A DNA stretch of 64,000 bases from Shimia sp047124445 (GCF_047124445.1 NZ_CP138921.1:4030001-4094000), one strand, 5' to 3'. Numbered from the stretch's first letter, positions 7,887-16,618 are shown. The notes: generated by a model not told the origin, from the sequence alone. Translations and numbers: made by a program.

Positions 7887-7920
7887 GCCCTCGCAGGAAA
7901 CTGCGGGGGCTTTTGTGTTT
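7887..7920 (+). terminator. Intrinsic terminator after the AhpD-like gene
   Basis: The 10-bp stem GCCCTCGCAG / CTGCGGGGGC (one T-G pair) has a GAAA tetraloop and is followed by TTTTGTGTTT. Confidence 0.93.
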
Positions 7921-7989
7921 GTATCACCGCTTGCATCTTCTGGTTGAGGCGGGGATGTTTCGGGGCGAGCAAAAGAAGGAGGGGCGCAG

Positions 7990-8451
7990 ATGATTATCCG
8001 AGAGGCCAGAGCTGAGGATGCTGCTGAGGTGAGTGCGTTCCTTCAGGCGTTGGTGACGCTGGGAAAGCGGCGGCTGCCTGCGGACGAGGAGTTTGTGCGT
8101 GATGTCTACATTGGTCATGCGGACAACATCGCTTGTTCGGTGGCGGAGGATGCGGACGGTAGCTTGCTGGGCATTCAGATCTTATTGCGGGCCACGGAAG
8201 GCAATCCCTACGGCGTTACGCCGGGCTGGGGGATTATCGGCACCCATGTGAATCCAAAGGCGGCAAGGCGCGGGGTGGGGCGGAACCTGTTTGCCACCAC
8301 GCGGGCAGCGGCCGAGTCGGCGGGGCTGCGGAAGATCGAAGCCACGATTGGTGCCAAAAGCCCGGACGCGCTGGCCTATTATGACTCGATGGGGTTTGAG
8401 ACCTTTGCGCGGGATGACGACAAGGTGCGGAAGTGTTTTGAGGTGGAATAA
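7990..8451 (+). CDS. GNAT family N-acetyltransferase
   Basis: The product (153 aa) has the GNAT fold layout. It starts with MIIREARAEDAAEV, and the acetyl-CoA pyrophosphate-binding segment is HVNPKAARRGVGRNLF (motif A, R-x-G-x-G-R-x-L). It ends with AYYDSMGFETF, the usual motif B. AGGAGG lies about eight bases before the ATG. The acceptor is unknown. It is the last inserted gene before rplK and is separated from it by a 162-base leader. Confidence 0.87.
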   Translation: MIIREARAEDAAEVSAFLQALVTLGKRRLPADEEFVRDVYIGHADNIACSVAEDADGSLLGIQILLRATEGNPYGVTPGWGIIGTHVNPKAARRGVGRNLFATTRAAAESAGLRKIEATIGAKSPDALAYYDSMGFETFARDDDKVRKCFEVE

Positions 8452-8613
8452 TTTCCTCCCCCTTGCCAAGCCATCAAAACAAGCCTAAACGCCCCTCTAT
8501 CGTCTTCGGGCGAGATTCTCTCGTGGGAGATCTCAGGCATCGCGATGCCGGATCGGACCACGCAACATGAAACCGGGCGGAACGCGTTTCGCTCTCGTTG
8601 AAAGGAAAACCAA
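8452..8613 (+). promoter_or_regulatory. rplK-rplA leader region with a 14-bp palindrome
   Basis: This 162-base gap must hold the promoter and 5' leader of the L11-L1 operon, because the preceding gene is unrelated. It contains the perfect palindrome GGCATCGCGATGCC (8536-8549) and, just before it, a GAGA/TCTC repeat. In bacteria L1 represses this operon by binding a leader structure that mimics its 23S site; I infer that the palindrome region is the candidate but cannot confirm the match. The ribosome-binding site GAAAGGAAAA precedes the rplK ATG. Confidence 0.5.
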
Positions 8614-9039
8614 ATGGCTAAGAAGCTTGCTGGTACAATGAAGCTGCAGGTTCCTGCAGGTCAAGCCAACCCTTCCCCACCCGTCGGTCCGGCGCTGGGT
8701 CAGCGCGGCATCAACATCATGGAATTCTGTAAGGCGTTCAACGCCAAGACACAGGACATGGAGCCAGGTGCGCCTTGCCCAACCGTGATCACCTACTATC
8801 AGGACAAGTCCTTCACCATGGACATCAAGACGCCACCTGCGTCTTACTACCTGAAGAAGGCTGCCAAGCTGAAATCCGGTGCAAACCTGCCAGGCCGTGA
8901 GGTTGTAGGTTCCGTGACTGCCGCTCAGGTGAAAGAAATCGCCGAAGCGAAAATGAAAGACCTGAACGCAAACGACATCGATGCTGCTATGCAGATCATC
9001 CTTGGCTCCGCGCGTTCCATGGGCATCGAGGTGAAGTAA
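8614..9039 (+). CDS. rplK: 50S ribosomal protein L11
   Basis: The product (141 aa) is L11 at full length. The N-terminal domain carries [34 protein letters not shown], and the C-terminal RNA-binding domain ends with [19 protein letters not shown]. It binds the GTPase-associated centre of 23S rRNA. The stop codon overlaps the rplA start by one base (TAATG), so translation of the two is coupled. Confidence 0.98.
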   Translation: MAKKLAGTMKLQVPAGQANPSPPVGPALGQRGINIMEFCKAFNAKTQDMEPGAPCPTVITYYQDKSFTMDIKTPPASYYLKKAAKLKSGANLPGREVVGSVTAAQVKEIAEAKMKDLNANDIDAAMQIILGSARSMGIEVK

Positions 9040-9737
9040 TGGCTAAGCTTGGTAAACGTACTGCCGCAGCGCGCGAAGCGTTCGCTGGCAAATCCAACCT
9101 GACCGTTGAAGAAGCTGTTGCTCTGGTAAAAGGCAACGCCAAAGCGAAATTCGACGAGACCGTTGAAATCGCCGTTCAGCTGGGTGTTGACCCACGTCAC
9201 GCAGATCAGATGGTCCGCGGCGTTGTTGGCCTGCCAAACGGCACCGGCAAAACCGTACGCGTAGCCGTTTTTGCTCGTGGCCCAAAAGCCGAAGAAGCAC
9301 AGGCAGCTGGCGCGGACATCGTTGGCGCAGAAGATCTGATGGAAACCGTTCAGGGCGGCACCATCGACTTTGATCGCTGCATCGCGACTCCTGACATGAT
9401 GCCGGTTGTTGGTCGTCTGGGTAAAGTTCTTGGCCCACGCAACCTGATGCCAAACCCAAAAGTTGGCACCGTGACCATGGATGTGGCGGACGCTGTGAAA
9501 AACGCCAAAGGCGGCGAAGTGCAGTTTAAAGTCGAGAAAGCCGGTGTTGTGCACGCTGGTGTTGGCAAAGCCTCCTTCGACGAAGGCAAGCTGGTTGAGA
9601 ACGTAAAAGCGTTTATGGACGCGGTTCTGAAAGCCAAGCCTGCTGGCGCGAAAGGTGCCTACGTGAAGAAGATCGCTCTGAGCTCCACCATGGGCCCAGG
9701 TGTGACCATCTCCGTGGACAACGCCACCGCACAGTAA
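9039..9737 (+). CDS. rplA: 50S ribosomal protein L1
   Basis: The product (232 aa) matches L1, with the two-domain signature running from [21 protein letters not shown] through [15 protein letters not shown] and [12 protein letters not shown] to [19 protein letters not shown]1 forms the mobile L1 stalk and usually represses translation of its own operon. A terminator follows at once, so rplK-rplA is an isolated two-gene operon here instead of leading into rplJ-rplL. Confidence 0.98.
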   Translation: MAKLGKRTAAAREAFAGKSNLTVEEAVALVKGNAKAKFDETVEIAVQLGVDPRHADQMVRGVVGLPNGTGKTVRVAVFARGPKAEEAQAAGADIVGAEDLMETVQGGTIDFDRCIATPDMMPVVGRLGKVLGPRNLMPNPKVGTVTMDVADAVKNAKGGEVQFKVEKAGVVHAGVGKASFDEGKLVENVKAFMDAVLKAKPAGAKGAYVKKIALSSTMGPGVTISVDNATAQ

Positions 9738-9761
9738 GATCAAACGATCTTCAGAGATTTG

Positions 9762-9789
9762 AGGGCGTCCCTTTGGGGCGCCCTTTTTG
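9762..9789 (+). terminator. Intrinsic terminator after rplA
   Basis: AGGGCGTCCC / GGGGCGCCCT pair over 10 bp (one T-G) around the loop TTT and are followed by TTTTG. Confidence 0.93.
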
Positions 9790-9925
9790 CTTCACAGGTT
9801 TACGATTCGTGTTTTTAAACTGCTCAAAGAATAATCAGATCGGATGTGCGACTTTGGTCGCAGGGCGCTGAATTAATTTGTTGCATTAAAAAATTTATGC
9901 GTGCGTTAGCGCGAAAACGGACTCA

Positions 9926-9959
9926 CCCACAGGATGTGTTTTGCAGCAAAATCCGTGGG
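9926..9959. promoter_or_regulatory. Hairpin in the chemoreceptor upstream region
   Basis: CCCAC (9926-9930) and GGA (9932-9934) pair with TCC and GTGGG (9952-9959) around an inner TTTT/AAAA helix, with one bulged A. The surrounding 9790-10037 stretch is clearly more AT-rich than the genes and holds the promoter of the chemoreceptor. No T-tract follows, so I take it as an operator or leader structure. Confidence 0.45.
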
Positions 9960-9986
9960 TTATTGGCATTATTCGGCCTTTGTTAA

Positions 9987-10032
9987 GTCCTATGGCGCAG
10001 TCCTGAGATTACGTTAGGACAGCCAATAGGAC
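9987..10032 (+). promoter_or_regulatory. Nested inverted repeats covering the chemoreceptor ribosome-binding site
   Basis: GTCCTAT (9987-9993) is the exact complement of ATAGGAC (10026-10032), and inside it GTCCT (10000-10004) is complementary to AGGAC (10016-10020). The outer right arm contains the AGGA that serves as ribosome-binding site for the ATG at 10038. Folding would bury the site, so translation may be controlled by RNA structure. Confidence 0.5.
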
Positions 10033-10037
10033 CACTA

Positions 10038-12413
10038 ATGCCACGCTTCAATTCAATCCCGCTTTCCAGGAAGCTGCCGATATTCATTGTCGGTTTCAGC
10101 ATCCTGCTCGCGGCTGGACTGATCTCAGCCAGCCTTTTTGCGCTTCAGAAATACGCCTTCACGGCCGTTGAGAACCAGATGTTCTCAACCATCGCAGATC
10201 GACGGTTTGCGGTGCGACAGATGTTAAAAGGGGTTGAGGCGGATCTTGAGTCGCTGGCGGTGTCTTCGGCCACGGCCAATGCCTTGGTTGACTTCGATGA
10301 GTCTTGGGGAGCGTTGGGGGGAGCCGCGCAATCCGAGCTGAAGAAGGCCTATATTGACAGCAACCCAAACGCGGTTGGCTCAAAGCATCTGTTGGATCGG
10401 GCGCGTGGGGATGCCGCCTATCACACAGATCATGCGCTGTACCACCCGGGCCTGCGCACCTTGATCGAGACGAAGGGCTATTATGACGCCTTCCTGATCA
10501 CCCCGGCAGGCGACATCGTCTATTCGGTGTTTAAAGAAGTAGACTATGCCACCAACCTGGCGTCCGGAGCTTATAAGGACAGTGGCCTGGCACGCGTGTA
10601 TAAATCCGCGCTGAATGGCGCGGATCGGAGCATGCATTTTGACGACATGACACCCTATGCGCCAAGCAACGGTGCTGCGGCGGCCTTCATCGCCTCGCCG
10701 GTGCGTGGCGCAGACAATGCGCTTCTGGGGGTTGTTGCGTTGCAAATCCCGGTCGAAATGATGGGCGAAATTGCCAACAGCAGCCTTGGGCTGGGCGAAA
10801 CCACACAGATTTTCATTGTGGGCGAAGATGGGCTTGCGCGCACGTCGTCGCGCTTTGAAGGCGACTTTCAGGTGCTCGATCAACTGCCCATGACCCACCA
10901 CATCGAAGAGGCGCTTGCCGGGCACAGCGTGTATGAGGTGGATGAAGGTTTGAACGGTCAGCAGGTGGTGACCTATGCCAAGCCGCTTGAGCTGGACTAC
11001 GCCAACTGGGCCATTGTGGCTGAGCAGGATGTCAGTGAAACCATGGGCCCTGTGTGGGCGCAGGGGCAAATTTTGATCGCGGTAAGCGTTCTGTTGACCG
11101 CCGTTCTGTCTGTCTTTGGCTGGATGTTTGCCCGCACCATCACCCGTCCGCTGAGCGAAATCTGTGGCGACATGGAGCAAATCTCCGGTGGTGATTTTGA
11201 CACAGATGTGGCCACCGCAGAGCGCGGTGATGAGATCGGGGACCTGGGCAAAACCCTTGTGGCGATGCGCGGCGATCTGAAAAAAGCCAAAGACGCCGAA
11301 GAGCAGCGCGCGATTGCGGCTCGGGAGCAAGAGGTTGTTGTCGAGAAGCTGAGCGCCGGTCTGGGGCAGTTGTCGCAGGGCGACTTTGCCCGGACCATCG
11401 ACGAGCCGTTTGATGAGGCCCACGATGCGCTGCGTCTGGACTTCAACAAGACTGTGCATCAGCTCAACACCACCGTGTCACAAGTGGTGGAGTCGGCGGA
11501 CAGCATCAAGAGCGGTGCTGCCGAGATCAGCCAGTCGTCGCTGGATCTGTCGCAACGGACCGAGAACCAGGCGGCAACGCTGGAAGAGACTGCCGCGGCG
11601 TTGAAAGAGATGACCAACAACGTGCAGTCCGCCGCCGAAGGCACCCGCAATGTGGAGAACGTTGTGGCTGAGGCCCGCACTGAGGCGGAAGTCAGTGGCG
11701 AGGTTGTGCGCGATGCGGTGAAAGCGATGACCGAGATCGAAGAAGGCTCGCGCCATATCTCCCAGATCATCGGTGTGATCGACGACATCGCCTTCCAGAC
11801 CAACCTCTTGGCGCTGAACGCGGGTGTCGAAGCCGCGCGTGCCGGTGACGCGGGCCGTGGCTTTGCGGTGGTGGCCTCAGAGGTGCGCGCCCTGGCGCTG
11901 AAGTCCTCCGATGCTGCCAGCGAGATCAAGGGGTTGATCAGCGACAGTGCACAGCAGGTCGAAAGCGGCGTGGACTTGGTTGGCAAAGCAGGTGACGCGT
12001 TGACCAACATCACCGAGCGGGTCAACAACATCTCTACGCTGATGTCCGAAATTGCCCGCAGCGCGACGGATCAGTCTGCAGGTTTGGCAGAAATCAATGC
12101 CAGCGTTGTGCAGTTGGATCAGGTGACCCAGGCCAACGCCGCGATGGTGGAAGAGTCCACGGCGGCGGGGCAGATGCTGGCCAAGGATGCGTCTGAACTG
12201 ATGGCGATGGTCTCAAGCTTCAAGACCGATGCGTCGGCGGTTGCCGAGGCGCCGGTGGCAGCGCCTGCACCGGTTGCACCACCTGCACCTAGACCGGCTC
12301 CGAAAGCGGCGGCCGCGGCGCCTGAGCCAGCGCCCGCACCCAAGAAGAAAGCGGCACCGATGGCTGTCGACGGAAATGCAGCGGTGGATATGGAGCTGTG
12401 GCAGGACTTTTGA
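10038..12413 (+). CDS. Methyl-accepting chemotaxis protein
   Basis: The product (791 aa) is a transmembrane chemoreceptor. A first helix lies at about 12-34, a ~310-residue periplasmic sensor (dCache-like in size) follows, and the second helix is at about 343-365 (ILIAVSVLLTAVLSVFGWMF). A HAMP domain follows (TRPLSEICGDMEQISGGDF), with a second HAMP-like segment at about 440-485. The coiled-coil signalling domain has the conserved tip IDDIAFQTNLLALNAGVEAA near residue 580-600. A flexible Ala/Pro-rich linker of about 50 residues ends in ELWQDF, which resembles the WxxF pentapeptide that tethers CheR and CheB. No che genes are nearby, so it works with a kinase encoded elsewhere. The ligand is unknown. 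Confidence 0.95.
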   Translation: MPRFNSIPLSRKLPIFIVGFSILLAAGLISASLFALQKYAFTAVENQMFSTIADRRFAVRQMLKGVEADLESLAVSSATANALVDFDESWGALGGAAQSELKKAYIDSNPNAVGSKHLLDRARGDAAYHTDHALYHPGLRTLIETKGYYDAFLITPAGDIVYSVFKEVDYATNLASGAYKDSGLARVYKSALNGADRSMHFDDMTPYAPSNGAAAAFIASPVRGADNALLGVVALQIPVEMMGEIANSSLGLGETTQIFIVGEDGLARTSSRFEGDFQVLDQLPMTHHIEEALAGHSVYEVDEGLNGQQVVTYAKPLELDYANWAIVAEQDVSETMGPVWAQGQILIAVSVLLTAVLSVFGWMFARTITRPLSEICGDMEQISGGDFDTDVATAERGDEIGDLGKTLVAMRGDLKKAKDAEEQRAIAAREQEVVVEKLSAGLGQLSQGDFARTIDEPFDEAHDALRLDFNKTVHQLNTTVSQVVESADSIKSGAAEISQSSLDLSQRTENQAATLEETAAALKEMTNNVQSAAEGTRNVENVVAEARTEAEVSGEVVRDAVKAMTEIEEGSRHISQIIGVIDDIAFQTNLLALNAGVEAARAGDAGRGFAVVASEVRALALKSSDAASEIKGLISDSAQQVESGVDLVGKAGDALTNITERVNNISTLMSEIARSATDQSAGLAEINASVVQLDQVTQANAAMVEESTAAGQMLAKDASELMAMVSSFKTDASAVAEAPVAAPAPVAPPAPRPAPKAAAAAPEPAPAPKKKAAPMAVDGNAAVDMELWQDF

Positions 12414-12479
12414 TGTCCCGGCTTCGGGCGCTCGCTTGTTGGCATGCGGGCGATGCGCCGAAACCTCTGCACCAGGTGT

Positions 12480-12503
12480 CGCCGGACGGATTTTCCGCCG
12501 GCG
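12480..12503 (+). terminator. Hairpin after the chemoreceptor gene, possible terminator
   Basis: CGCCGG-A-CGGA pairs with TCCGCCGGCG through a 10-bp stem with one bulged A and a TTT loop. There is no T-tract after it (GCATCC), so it may be a Rho-dependent or 3'-end-protecting structure rather than an intrinsic terminator. Confidence 0.4.
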
Positions 12504-12636
12504 GCATCCTATTTGGACCGTGGAGCGCAAAAATGCGCGAAAAACTGACGCAACGGCAGGAATGTGATCAAAAACCAATTGCCAGCCGCGTGCTTTCGTC
12601 TATCCACAGCGCAACGAACAAATCATTGGCAGGCAC

Positions 12637-13671
12637 ATGGTAATCCACTCCGTTCCGCAACCTGATCAGCCTGTCGAGCGCTCCGCGCGTGAATGGGTCA
12701 AAGTCCTCGCGCAGTACCGTGAGCCCAACGAGGCGCGCAGCGTTTTGGAGTTGTTGGTAACGGTGGTGCCTTTTGTGGCGCTTTGGGCGCTGGCGTGGTG
12801 GAGCATGTCGGTGAGCCTGTGGCTGACCCTTGGCATTTCGGTTCTGAACGCGCTGTTTCTGGTGCGCCTGTTCACCATTCAGCACGACTGCGGCCATGGC
12901 GCCTTTTTCAAAAGCCGTGAAGTGAGTGATTGGCTTGGTCGGGTGCTTGGCGTGGTCACCCTGACGCCCTATGACGTCTGGCGGCGCACCCATTCCATCC
13001 ACCACAGCGCGGCGGGCAATCTCGATAAGCGTGGCATCGGCGATGTCTACACCATGACCGTGGCAGAATATCAAGCCGCCCATCCTCTGCGCCGTTTGCA
13101 GTACCGCATGGTGCGCCATCCGCTGACCATGTTTGGTCTGGGGCCTTTTTATCTGTTCTTTGTGCAGAACCGCGTGCCTTTGGGCTTGATGGACAGCCGT
13201 AAATACTGGCTCAGCGCGATGGCAACCAACCTTGTGCTGGTCGCAGTGCTTGCAGGCATCTATTTTTTCGGCGGTCTGGCACCGTTGCTATTGATCTTCC
13301 TGCCAACCACTTTGATTGCTGCAACGGCGGGTGTCTGGCTGTTCTATGTGCAGCACCAGTTTGAGAACACACAGTACGACCAGCACGAAGAGTGGGATCT
13401 GCACGAGGCGGCTTTGAAGGGCAGCTCTTACTACCGGTTGCCTGCGGTGCTGCAGTGGTTCAGCGCCAATATCGGCATCCACCACGTACACCACCTTTAT
13501 AGCCGCATCCCGTTCTATCGCTTGCCTGAAGTGCTCAAGGACTATGGCGAGCTGGCGGAAAACAACCAGATGAATATTCGTGAAAGCCTGGCCTGTGCCC
13601 GCTTGCATCTTTGGGATGAAAGTACGCGGCAGCTACTCTCCTTCAAGGATGCAAAACTCCGTTACGGATGA
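12637..13671 (+). CDS. Membrane fatty acid desaturase (delta-12/omega-3 type)
   Basis: The product (344 aa) has the three His boxes of membrane di-iron desaturases: HDCGHG near residue 83, HSIHH near 119 and HHVHH near 282. Two pairs of hydrophobic helices lie between them. These enzymes insert a cis double bond into acyl chains, using electrons from ferredoxin or cytochrome. The spacing of the boxes fits the lipid-linked delta-12/omega-3 group; the exact position of desaturation cannot be inferred. The start at 12637 has only a weak GGCAGG site. Related bacteria make vaccenate anaerobically, so a desaturase would add cold or stress adaptation. Confidence 0.9.
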   Translation: MVIHSVPQPDQPVERSAREWVKVLAQYREPNEARSVLELLVTVVPFVALWALAWWSMSVSLWLTLGISVLNALFLVRLFTIQHDCGHGAFFKSREVSDWLGRVLGVVTLTPYDVWRRTHSIHHSAAGNLDKRGIGDVYTMTVAEYQAAHPLRRLQYRMVRHPLTMFGLGPFYLFFVQNRVPLGLMDSRKYWLSAMATNLVLVAVLAGIYFFGGLAPLLLIFLPTTLIAATAGVWLFYVQHQFENTQYDQHEEWDLHEAALKGSSYYRLPAVLQWFSANIGIHHVHHLYSRIPFYRLPEVLKDYGELAENNQMNIRESLACARLHLWDESTRQLLSFKDAKLRYG

Positions 13672-13741
13672 TATAGATGCTGTGATCCGACAGGGGGCGT
13701 AAAGACCCCGGTTGGCGAGCGGTTTCTATGAGGGCTTCGAA

Positions 13742-14311
13742 ATGAGAATTTTCGCAACCTGTATTCTGACGCTTTTGCCGTCTTTGGCTTTGGCGCAGGA
13801 TATTTCCATTCGAATGGCGGAGATTCCCGCCGGGAGTTGGCTTGTGATGAATGAGGCGGGCCGTGACACCTCACATGTTTTCCGCGGAAAGAAGGGCCGT
13901 TACTACGTTTACGAAATGGTGCCGGGCACCAACCCAAACGGAGAGGTGGTGTTTACCGATCTGCGGGATGCCTCTGGCAACAACGTCAAGCGTACCTTTG
14001 CCAACGGCAACGTGGTCACTTACAAGCCGCACAACTGCCAGCGCGTTGTCGGTCAATGCAGCTTTACCGAAAGCGGGCGTAAGGGTGATGGCAGTAAGTA
14101 CTCCACAAAAATGGTGCGCGTGAACACGCCAAAAGGCAAAGGATTTACCTTCAAGCAGGTGGCTATTGCGGCGGATGGTACGCAGGTCCCCGTTCGTTCG
14201 GGGCAAGTCAAAGAGTTGGACAAGATGGGAGTGCTGGTGCGGGCCAAGATGACCACCCACTCAGACAACAAGACTCGCAGCTACAAAAAGCGCAAAGCGT
14301 CCTGGGATTGA
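13742..14311 (+). CDS. Secreted protein of unknown function
   Basis: The 189-aa product has a clear signal peptide (MRIFATCILTLLPSLALAQ, cleavage expected after ALA). The mature part is basic and rich in Gly, Lys and Thr. It begins with a repeated-looking core, VMNEAGRDTSHVFRGKKGRYYVYEM, and has a likely disulfide pair in CQRVVGQC (about residues 100-107). I do not recognise a family. The ATG at 13742 has GAGGG upstream at 13730-13734. It follows the desaturase by 70 bases on the same strand and could be cotranscribed. Confidence 0.75.
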   Translation: MRIFATCILTLLPSLALAQDISIRMAEIPAGSWLVMNEAGRDTSHVFRGKKGRYYVYEMVPGTNPNGEVVFTDLRDASGNNVKRTFANGNVVTYKPHNCQRVVGQCSFTESGRKGDGSKYSTKMVRVNTPKGKGFTFKQVAIAADGTQVPVRSGQVKELDKMGVLVRAKMTTHSDNKTRSYKKRKASWD

Positions 14312-14336
14312 TTTGGCTTGGACGAGAGGCAGACGC

Positions 14337-15206
14337 TTAGGGTTCTACGGTGACGCTGAAGCCAAACTCCACCGCTTCACCGGCGGGCAGTGCCAGGCTG
14401 TTGGGCCGTTGAGAAATCTGTGGCCCATCCCCAACCAGAGACGCGGTGCCGTGCCATGGCTCGACACACAGGAATGGCGCGTCGACCGGTTTCCAGAGTG
14501 CCAGATCAGGCAGGTTGTGGAAGGTGAAAGCCAACCCCGGGCCGTTCTTTGGGCCGTAGCGCAACGCCTCGGTGCCATTTGGAAATACCAGCGCGCCGTC
14601 TTTGAATAGGTCTTCTTCAATCTCCAGCACCCCATTTGTAAACGGGCCTTCCACGCACGTGGGTTCCAAAAGCCCGTCTGGATGCAACGGTTGCCGGGCG
14701 GGATTGTTGGTTGTCTTCAGTTGGACGATATGCCGCTGTTTCTCCGCACCGGGCAGTGGCCAGTTGAAAGCCGGGTGGAAGCCAAAGCCAAAGGGTATTG
14801 CGGTGTCGGAGTGGTTCTCAACCCGAGCGGTGACGGTCAGGGTTGCGTCCGCCAAGGCGTGGGTGAGGTGCAGCGCGAAGTCGAAGGGGTACTGCGCGCG
14901 CGTTTCTTGGTCGGCACGCAAGACGTGGCGGCACTGCGTTGGGCTGTACTCATCCAACGTAAAGGTGCGTCGCCGTGCAATGCCATGCTGCGCCATTTCC
15001 GCGTGATGATCTCCAACGGCAATCCTGTCGTCCACGGCGCGCCCAACGATGGGGAAGAGCACTGGCGCGCGGCCGGACCAAAAGGCCGGATCACCGTGCC
15101 ACAACAGATCCACACCGGCCTGTGTGCGCAGATATTGCATTTCAGCGCCAAGCTCCGCGACAGACAGGCTGAGGTGATCGTTGGAAAGAATGCAGTCAGA
15201 TGTCAT
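14337..15206 (-). CDS. Aldose 1-epimerase (LacX-like mutarotase family)
   Basis: The product (289 aa) belongs to the galactose-mutarotase-like superfamily. Visible signatures are LLWHGDPAFWSGRAPVLFP, HGIARRRTF, FGFGFHPAFNWPL (a catalytic His region) and a C-terminal PWHGTA. Members interconvert sugar anomers, or hexose-6-phosphate anomers in the YeaD branch; LacX itself has no proven reaction. The ATG at 15206 (MTSDCILSND) is preferred with AAAGG upstream; the frame could begin at 15248. It is antisense to the ribosomal operon that follows and is the last gene of the rplA|rplJ insertion. Confidence 0.85.
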   Translation of the reverse strand: MTSDCILSNDHLSLSVAELGAEMQYLRTQAGVDLLWHGDPAFWSGRAPVLFPIVGRAVDDRIAVGDHHAEMAQHGIARRRTFTLDEYSPTQCRHVLRADQETRAQYPFDFALHLTHALADATLTVTARVENHSDTAIPFGFGFHPAFNWPLPGAEKQRHIVQLKTTNNPARQPLHPDGLLEPTCVEGPFTNGVLEIEEDLFKDGALVFPNGTEALRYGPKNGPGLAFTFHNLPDLALWKPVDAPFLCVEPWHGTASLVGDGPQISQRPNSLALPAGEAVEFGFSVTVEP

Positions 15207-15587
15207 GTCAAAGCCTTTGTGACGCGTGCCCCGGTGGAATTCGGCCACACTCTAGCGTGCGGTGTGGGGAAGGGAACCGCCATCTTTGATGGCTGCGGAT
15301 TTCTGTGCTTGCAAAGTGGCTGTGTGGGCGGTAAACGGACCCTGCCCATTCCAAAACGGAGTCGCTTGTCGATTCTTTCTTGGAGTGGCCTGTCCAAGAC
15401 GAAGGGTTCGGATCTCGATCTGAATAATTCCTTTCTGAGATGGGGTAAGAGACAAGAATTCTTAGAAGGCCCCATGGGGCCGTCTGGCGATCTTGGTTCC
15501 CAACCCAAAGTATGGACCTAAACGCGTGCCGCATCTGTGGTGCGCAAAACTGAGCCGGGGCGTAAGTCCCATATTTGGAGTAAAACT
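15207..15587 (+). promoter_or_regulatory. Long structured leader of rplJ-rplL
   Basis: This 381-base gap holds no plausible gene and several strong hairpins. CTTGGA/TCCAAG lies at 15379-15398. AAGAATTCTT is a palindrome at 15454-15463. GGCCCCATGGGGCC is a perfect 14-bp palindrome at 15468-15481. ATGGGG (15440-15445) can pair instead with CCCCAT (15470-15475), which competes with that palindrome. In many bacteria the L10-L12 complex represses this operon by binding a leader with a kink-turn; the long leader here is consistent with that, but the exact site is not identified. Confidence 0.6.
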
Positions 15588-16106
15588 GTGGATAGAGCAC
15601 AAAAAGAGAAGTTGGTCGAAGAGCTCGGCCAGATCTTTGAAAGCTCTGGCGTTGTAGTGGTTGCCCACTACGCGGGTCTCACGGTTGCTGACATGCAGGA
15701 CCTTCGCGCACGTGCCCGTGCCGCGGGTGGTGCTGTTCGTGTCGCCAAGAACAGGCTCGCCAAGATCGCCCTGGACGGCAAACCATGCGAAAGCATCGGC
15801 GGCCTTCTGTCGGGTATGACCGTTCTGACCTATTCCGAGGACCCTGTGGCAGCAGCCAAAGTGGCCGAGGACTTCGCCAAAGATCACAAGAAATTTGAGA
15901 TCCTTGGTGGTGCAATGGGCGAGAACGCTCTGGACCGTGCTGGTGTTACAGCAGTGTCGAAAATGCCTTCGCGCGACGAGCTTATCGCTCAGATCGCAAG
16001 CATGCTCGGCGCACCTGCTTCCAACATCGCCGGTGCCATTGGCGCACCTGCTTCGAACATCGCATCCATCCTGTCTACCATCGAGGAAAAGGCAGAGGCT
16101 GCGTAA
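15588..16106 (+). CDS. rplJ: 50S ribosomal protein L10
   Basis: The product (172 aa) is L10, beginning with [18 protein letters not shown] and containing [18 protein letters not shown] and [12 protein letters not shown]. Its C-terminal helix region ([19 protein letters not shown]) binds L7/L12 dimers. I choose the GTG at 15588 because GGAG (15577-15580) lies seven bases upstream and the family starts here; the open frame back to 15537 has no such site. L10 anchors the L12 stalk. rplL follows after 71 bases. Confidence 0.95.
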   Translation: MDRAQKEKLVEELGQIFESSGVVVVAHYAGLTVADMQDLRARARAAGGAVRVAKNRLAKIALDGKPCESIGGLLSGMTVLTYSEDPVAAAKVAEDFAKDHKKFEILGGAMGENALDRAGVTAVSKMPSRDELIAQIASMLGAPASNIAGAIGAPASNIASILSTIEEKAEAA

Positions 16107-16177
16107 GCAACTTTTTGAGCCGCGTAGGGTGAATGCCCAACGTTGGAACACATACCTAAGAACGGAAAGAGTCTAAA

Positions 16178-16555
16178 ATGGCTGATCTGAAAGCACTCGC
16201 AGAAAGCATCGTGGGTCTGACCCTGCTGGAAGCACAAGAACTGAAAACCATCCTCAAAGACGAGTATGGCATCGAGCCAGCCGCTGGCGGCGCAGTTGTA
16301 ATGGCAGCAGGCGGCGACGCCGGCGGTGCAGCTGAAGAAGAAAAGACTGAATTTGACGTAATCCTGAAATCTGCAGGCGCGTCCAAAATCAACGTCATCA
16401 AAGAAGTCCGCGGCATCACCGGCCTGGGCCTGAAAGAAGCTAAAGAGCTGGTTGAAGCCGGCGGCAAAGCTGTCAAAGAAGGCGTTTCCAAGGACGAAGC
16501 GGAAGAGATCAAAGGCAAGCTGGAAGCAGCTGGCGCTGAGGTCGAAGTTAAGTAA
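16178..16555 (+). CDS. rplL: 50S ribosomal protein L7/L12
   Basis: The product (125 aa) is L7/L12. An N-terminal dimerisation domain ([20 protein letters not shown]) is followed by an Ala/Gly-rich hinge ([18 protein letters not shown]). The C-terminal domain with [20 protein letters not shown] and [20 protein letters not shown] recruits translation factors. A strong terminator follows, so rpoB is not cotranscribed in the usual way. Confidence 0.98.
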   Translation: MADLKALAESIVGLTLLEAQELKTILKDEYGIEPAAGGAVVMAAGGDAGGAAEEEKTEFDVILKSAGASKINVIKEVRGITGLGLKEAKELVEAGGKAVKEGVSKDEAEEIKGKLEAAGAEVEVK

Positions 16556-16578
16556 TTCGGTTTTTCACCGAGTTATTG

Positions 16579-16610
16579 CAGGCGTCCCTCCGGGGGCGCC
16601 TGTTTTTGTT
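16579..16610 (+). terminator. Intrinsic terminator after rplL
   Basis: CAGGCGTCCC / GGGGCGCCTG form a 10-bp stem with one T-G pair and a 4-base loop, followed by TTTTTGTT. In many bacteria the rplL-rpoB gap holds only a partial attenuator; this one looks like a full terminator. Confidence 0.93.
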
Positions 16611-16618
16611 TGGGGGGG

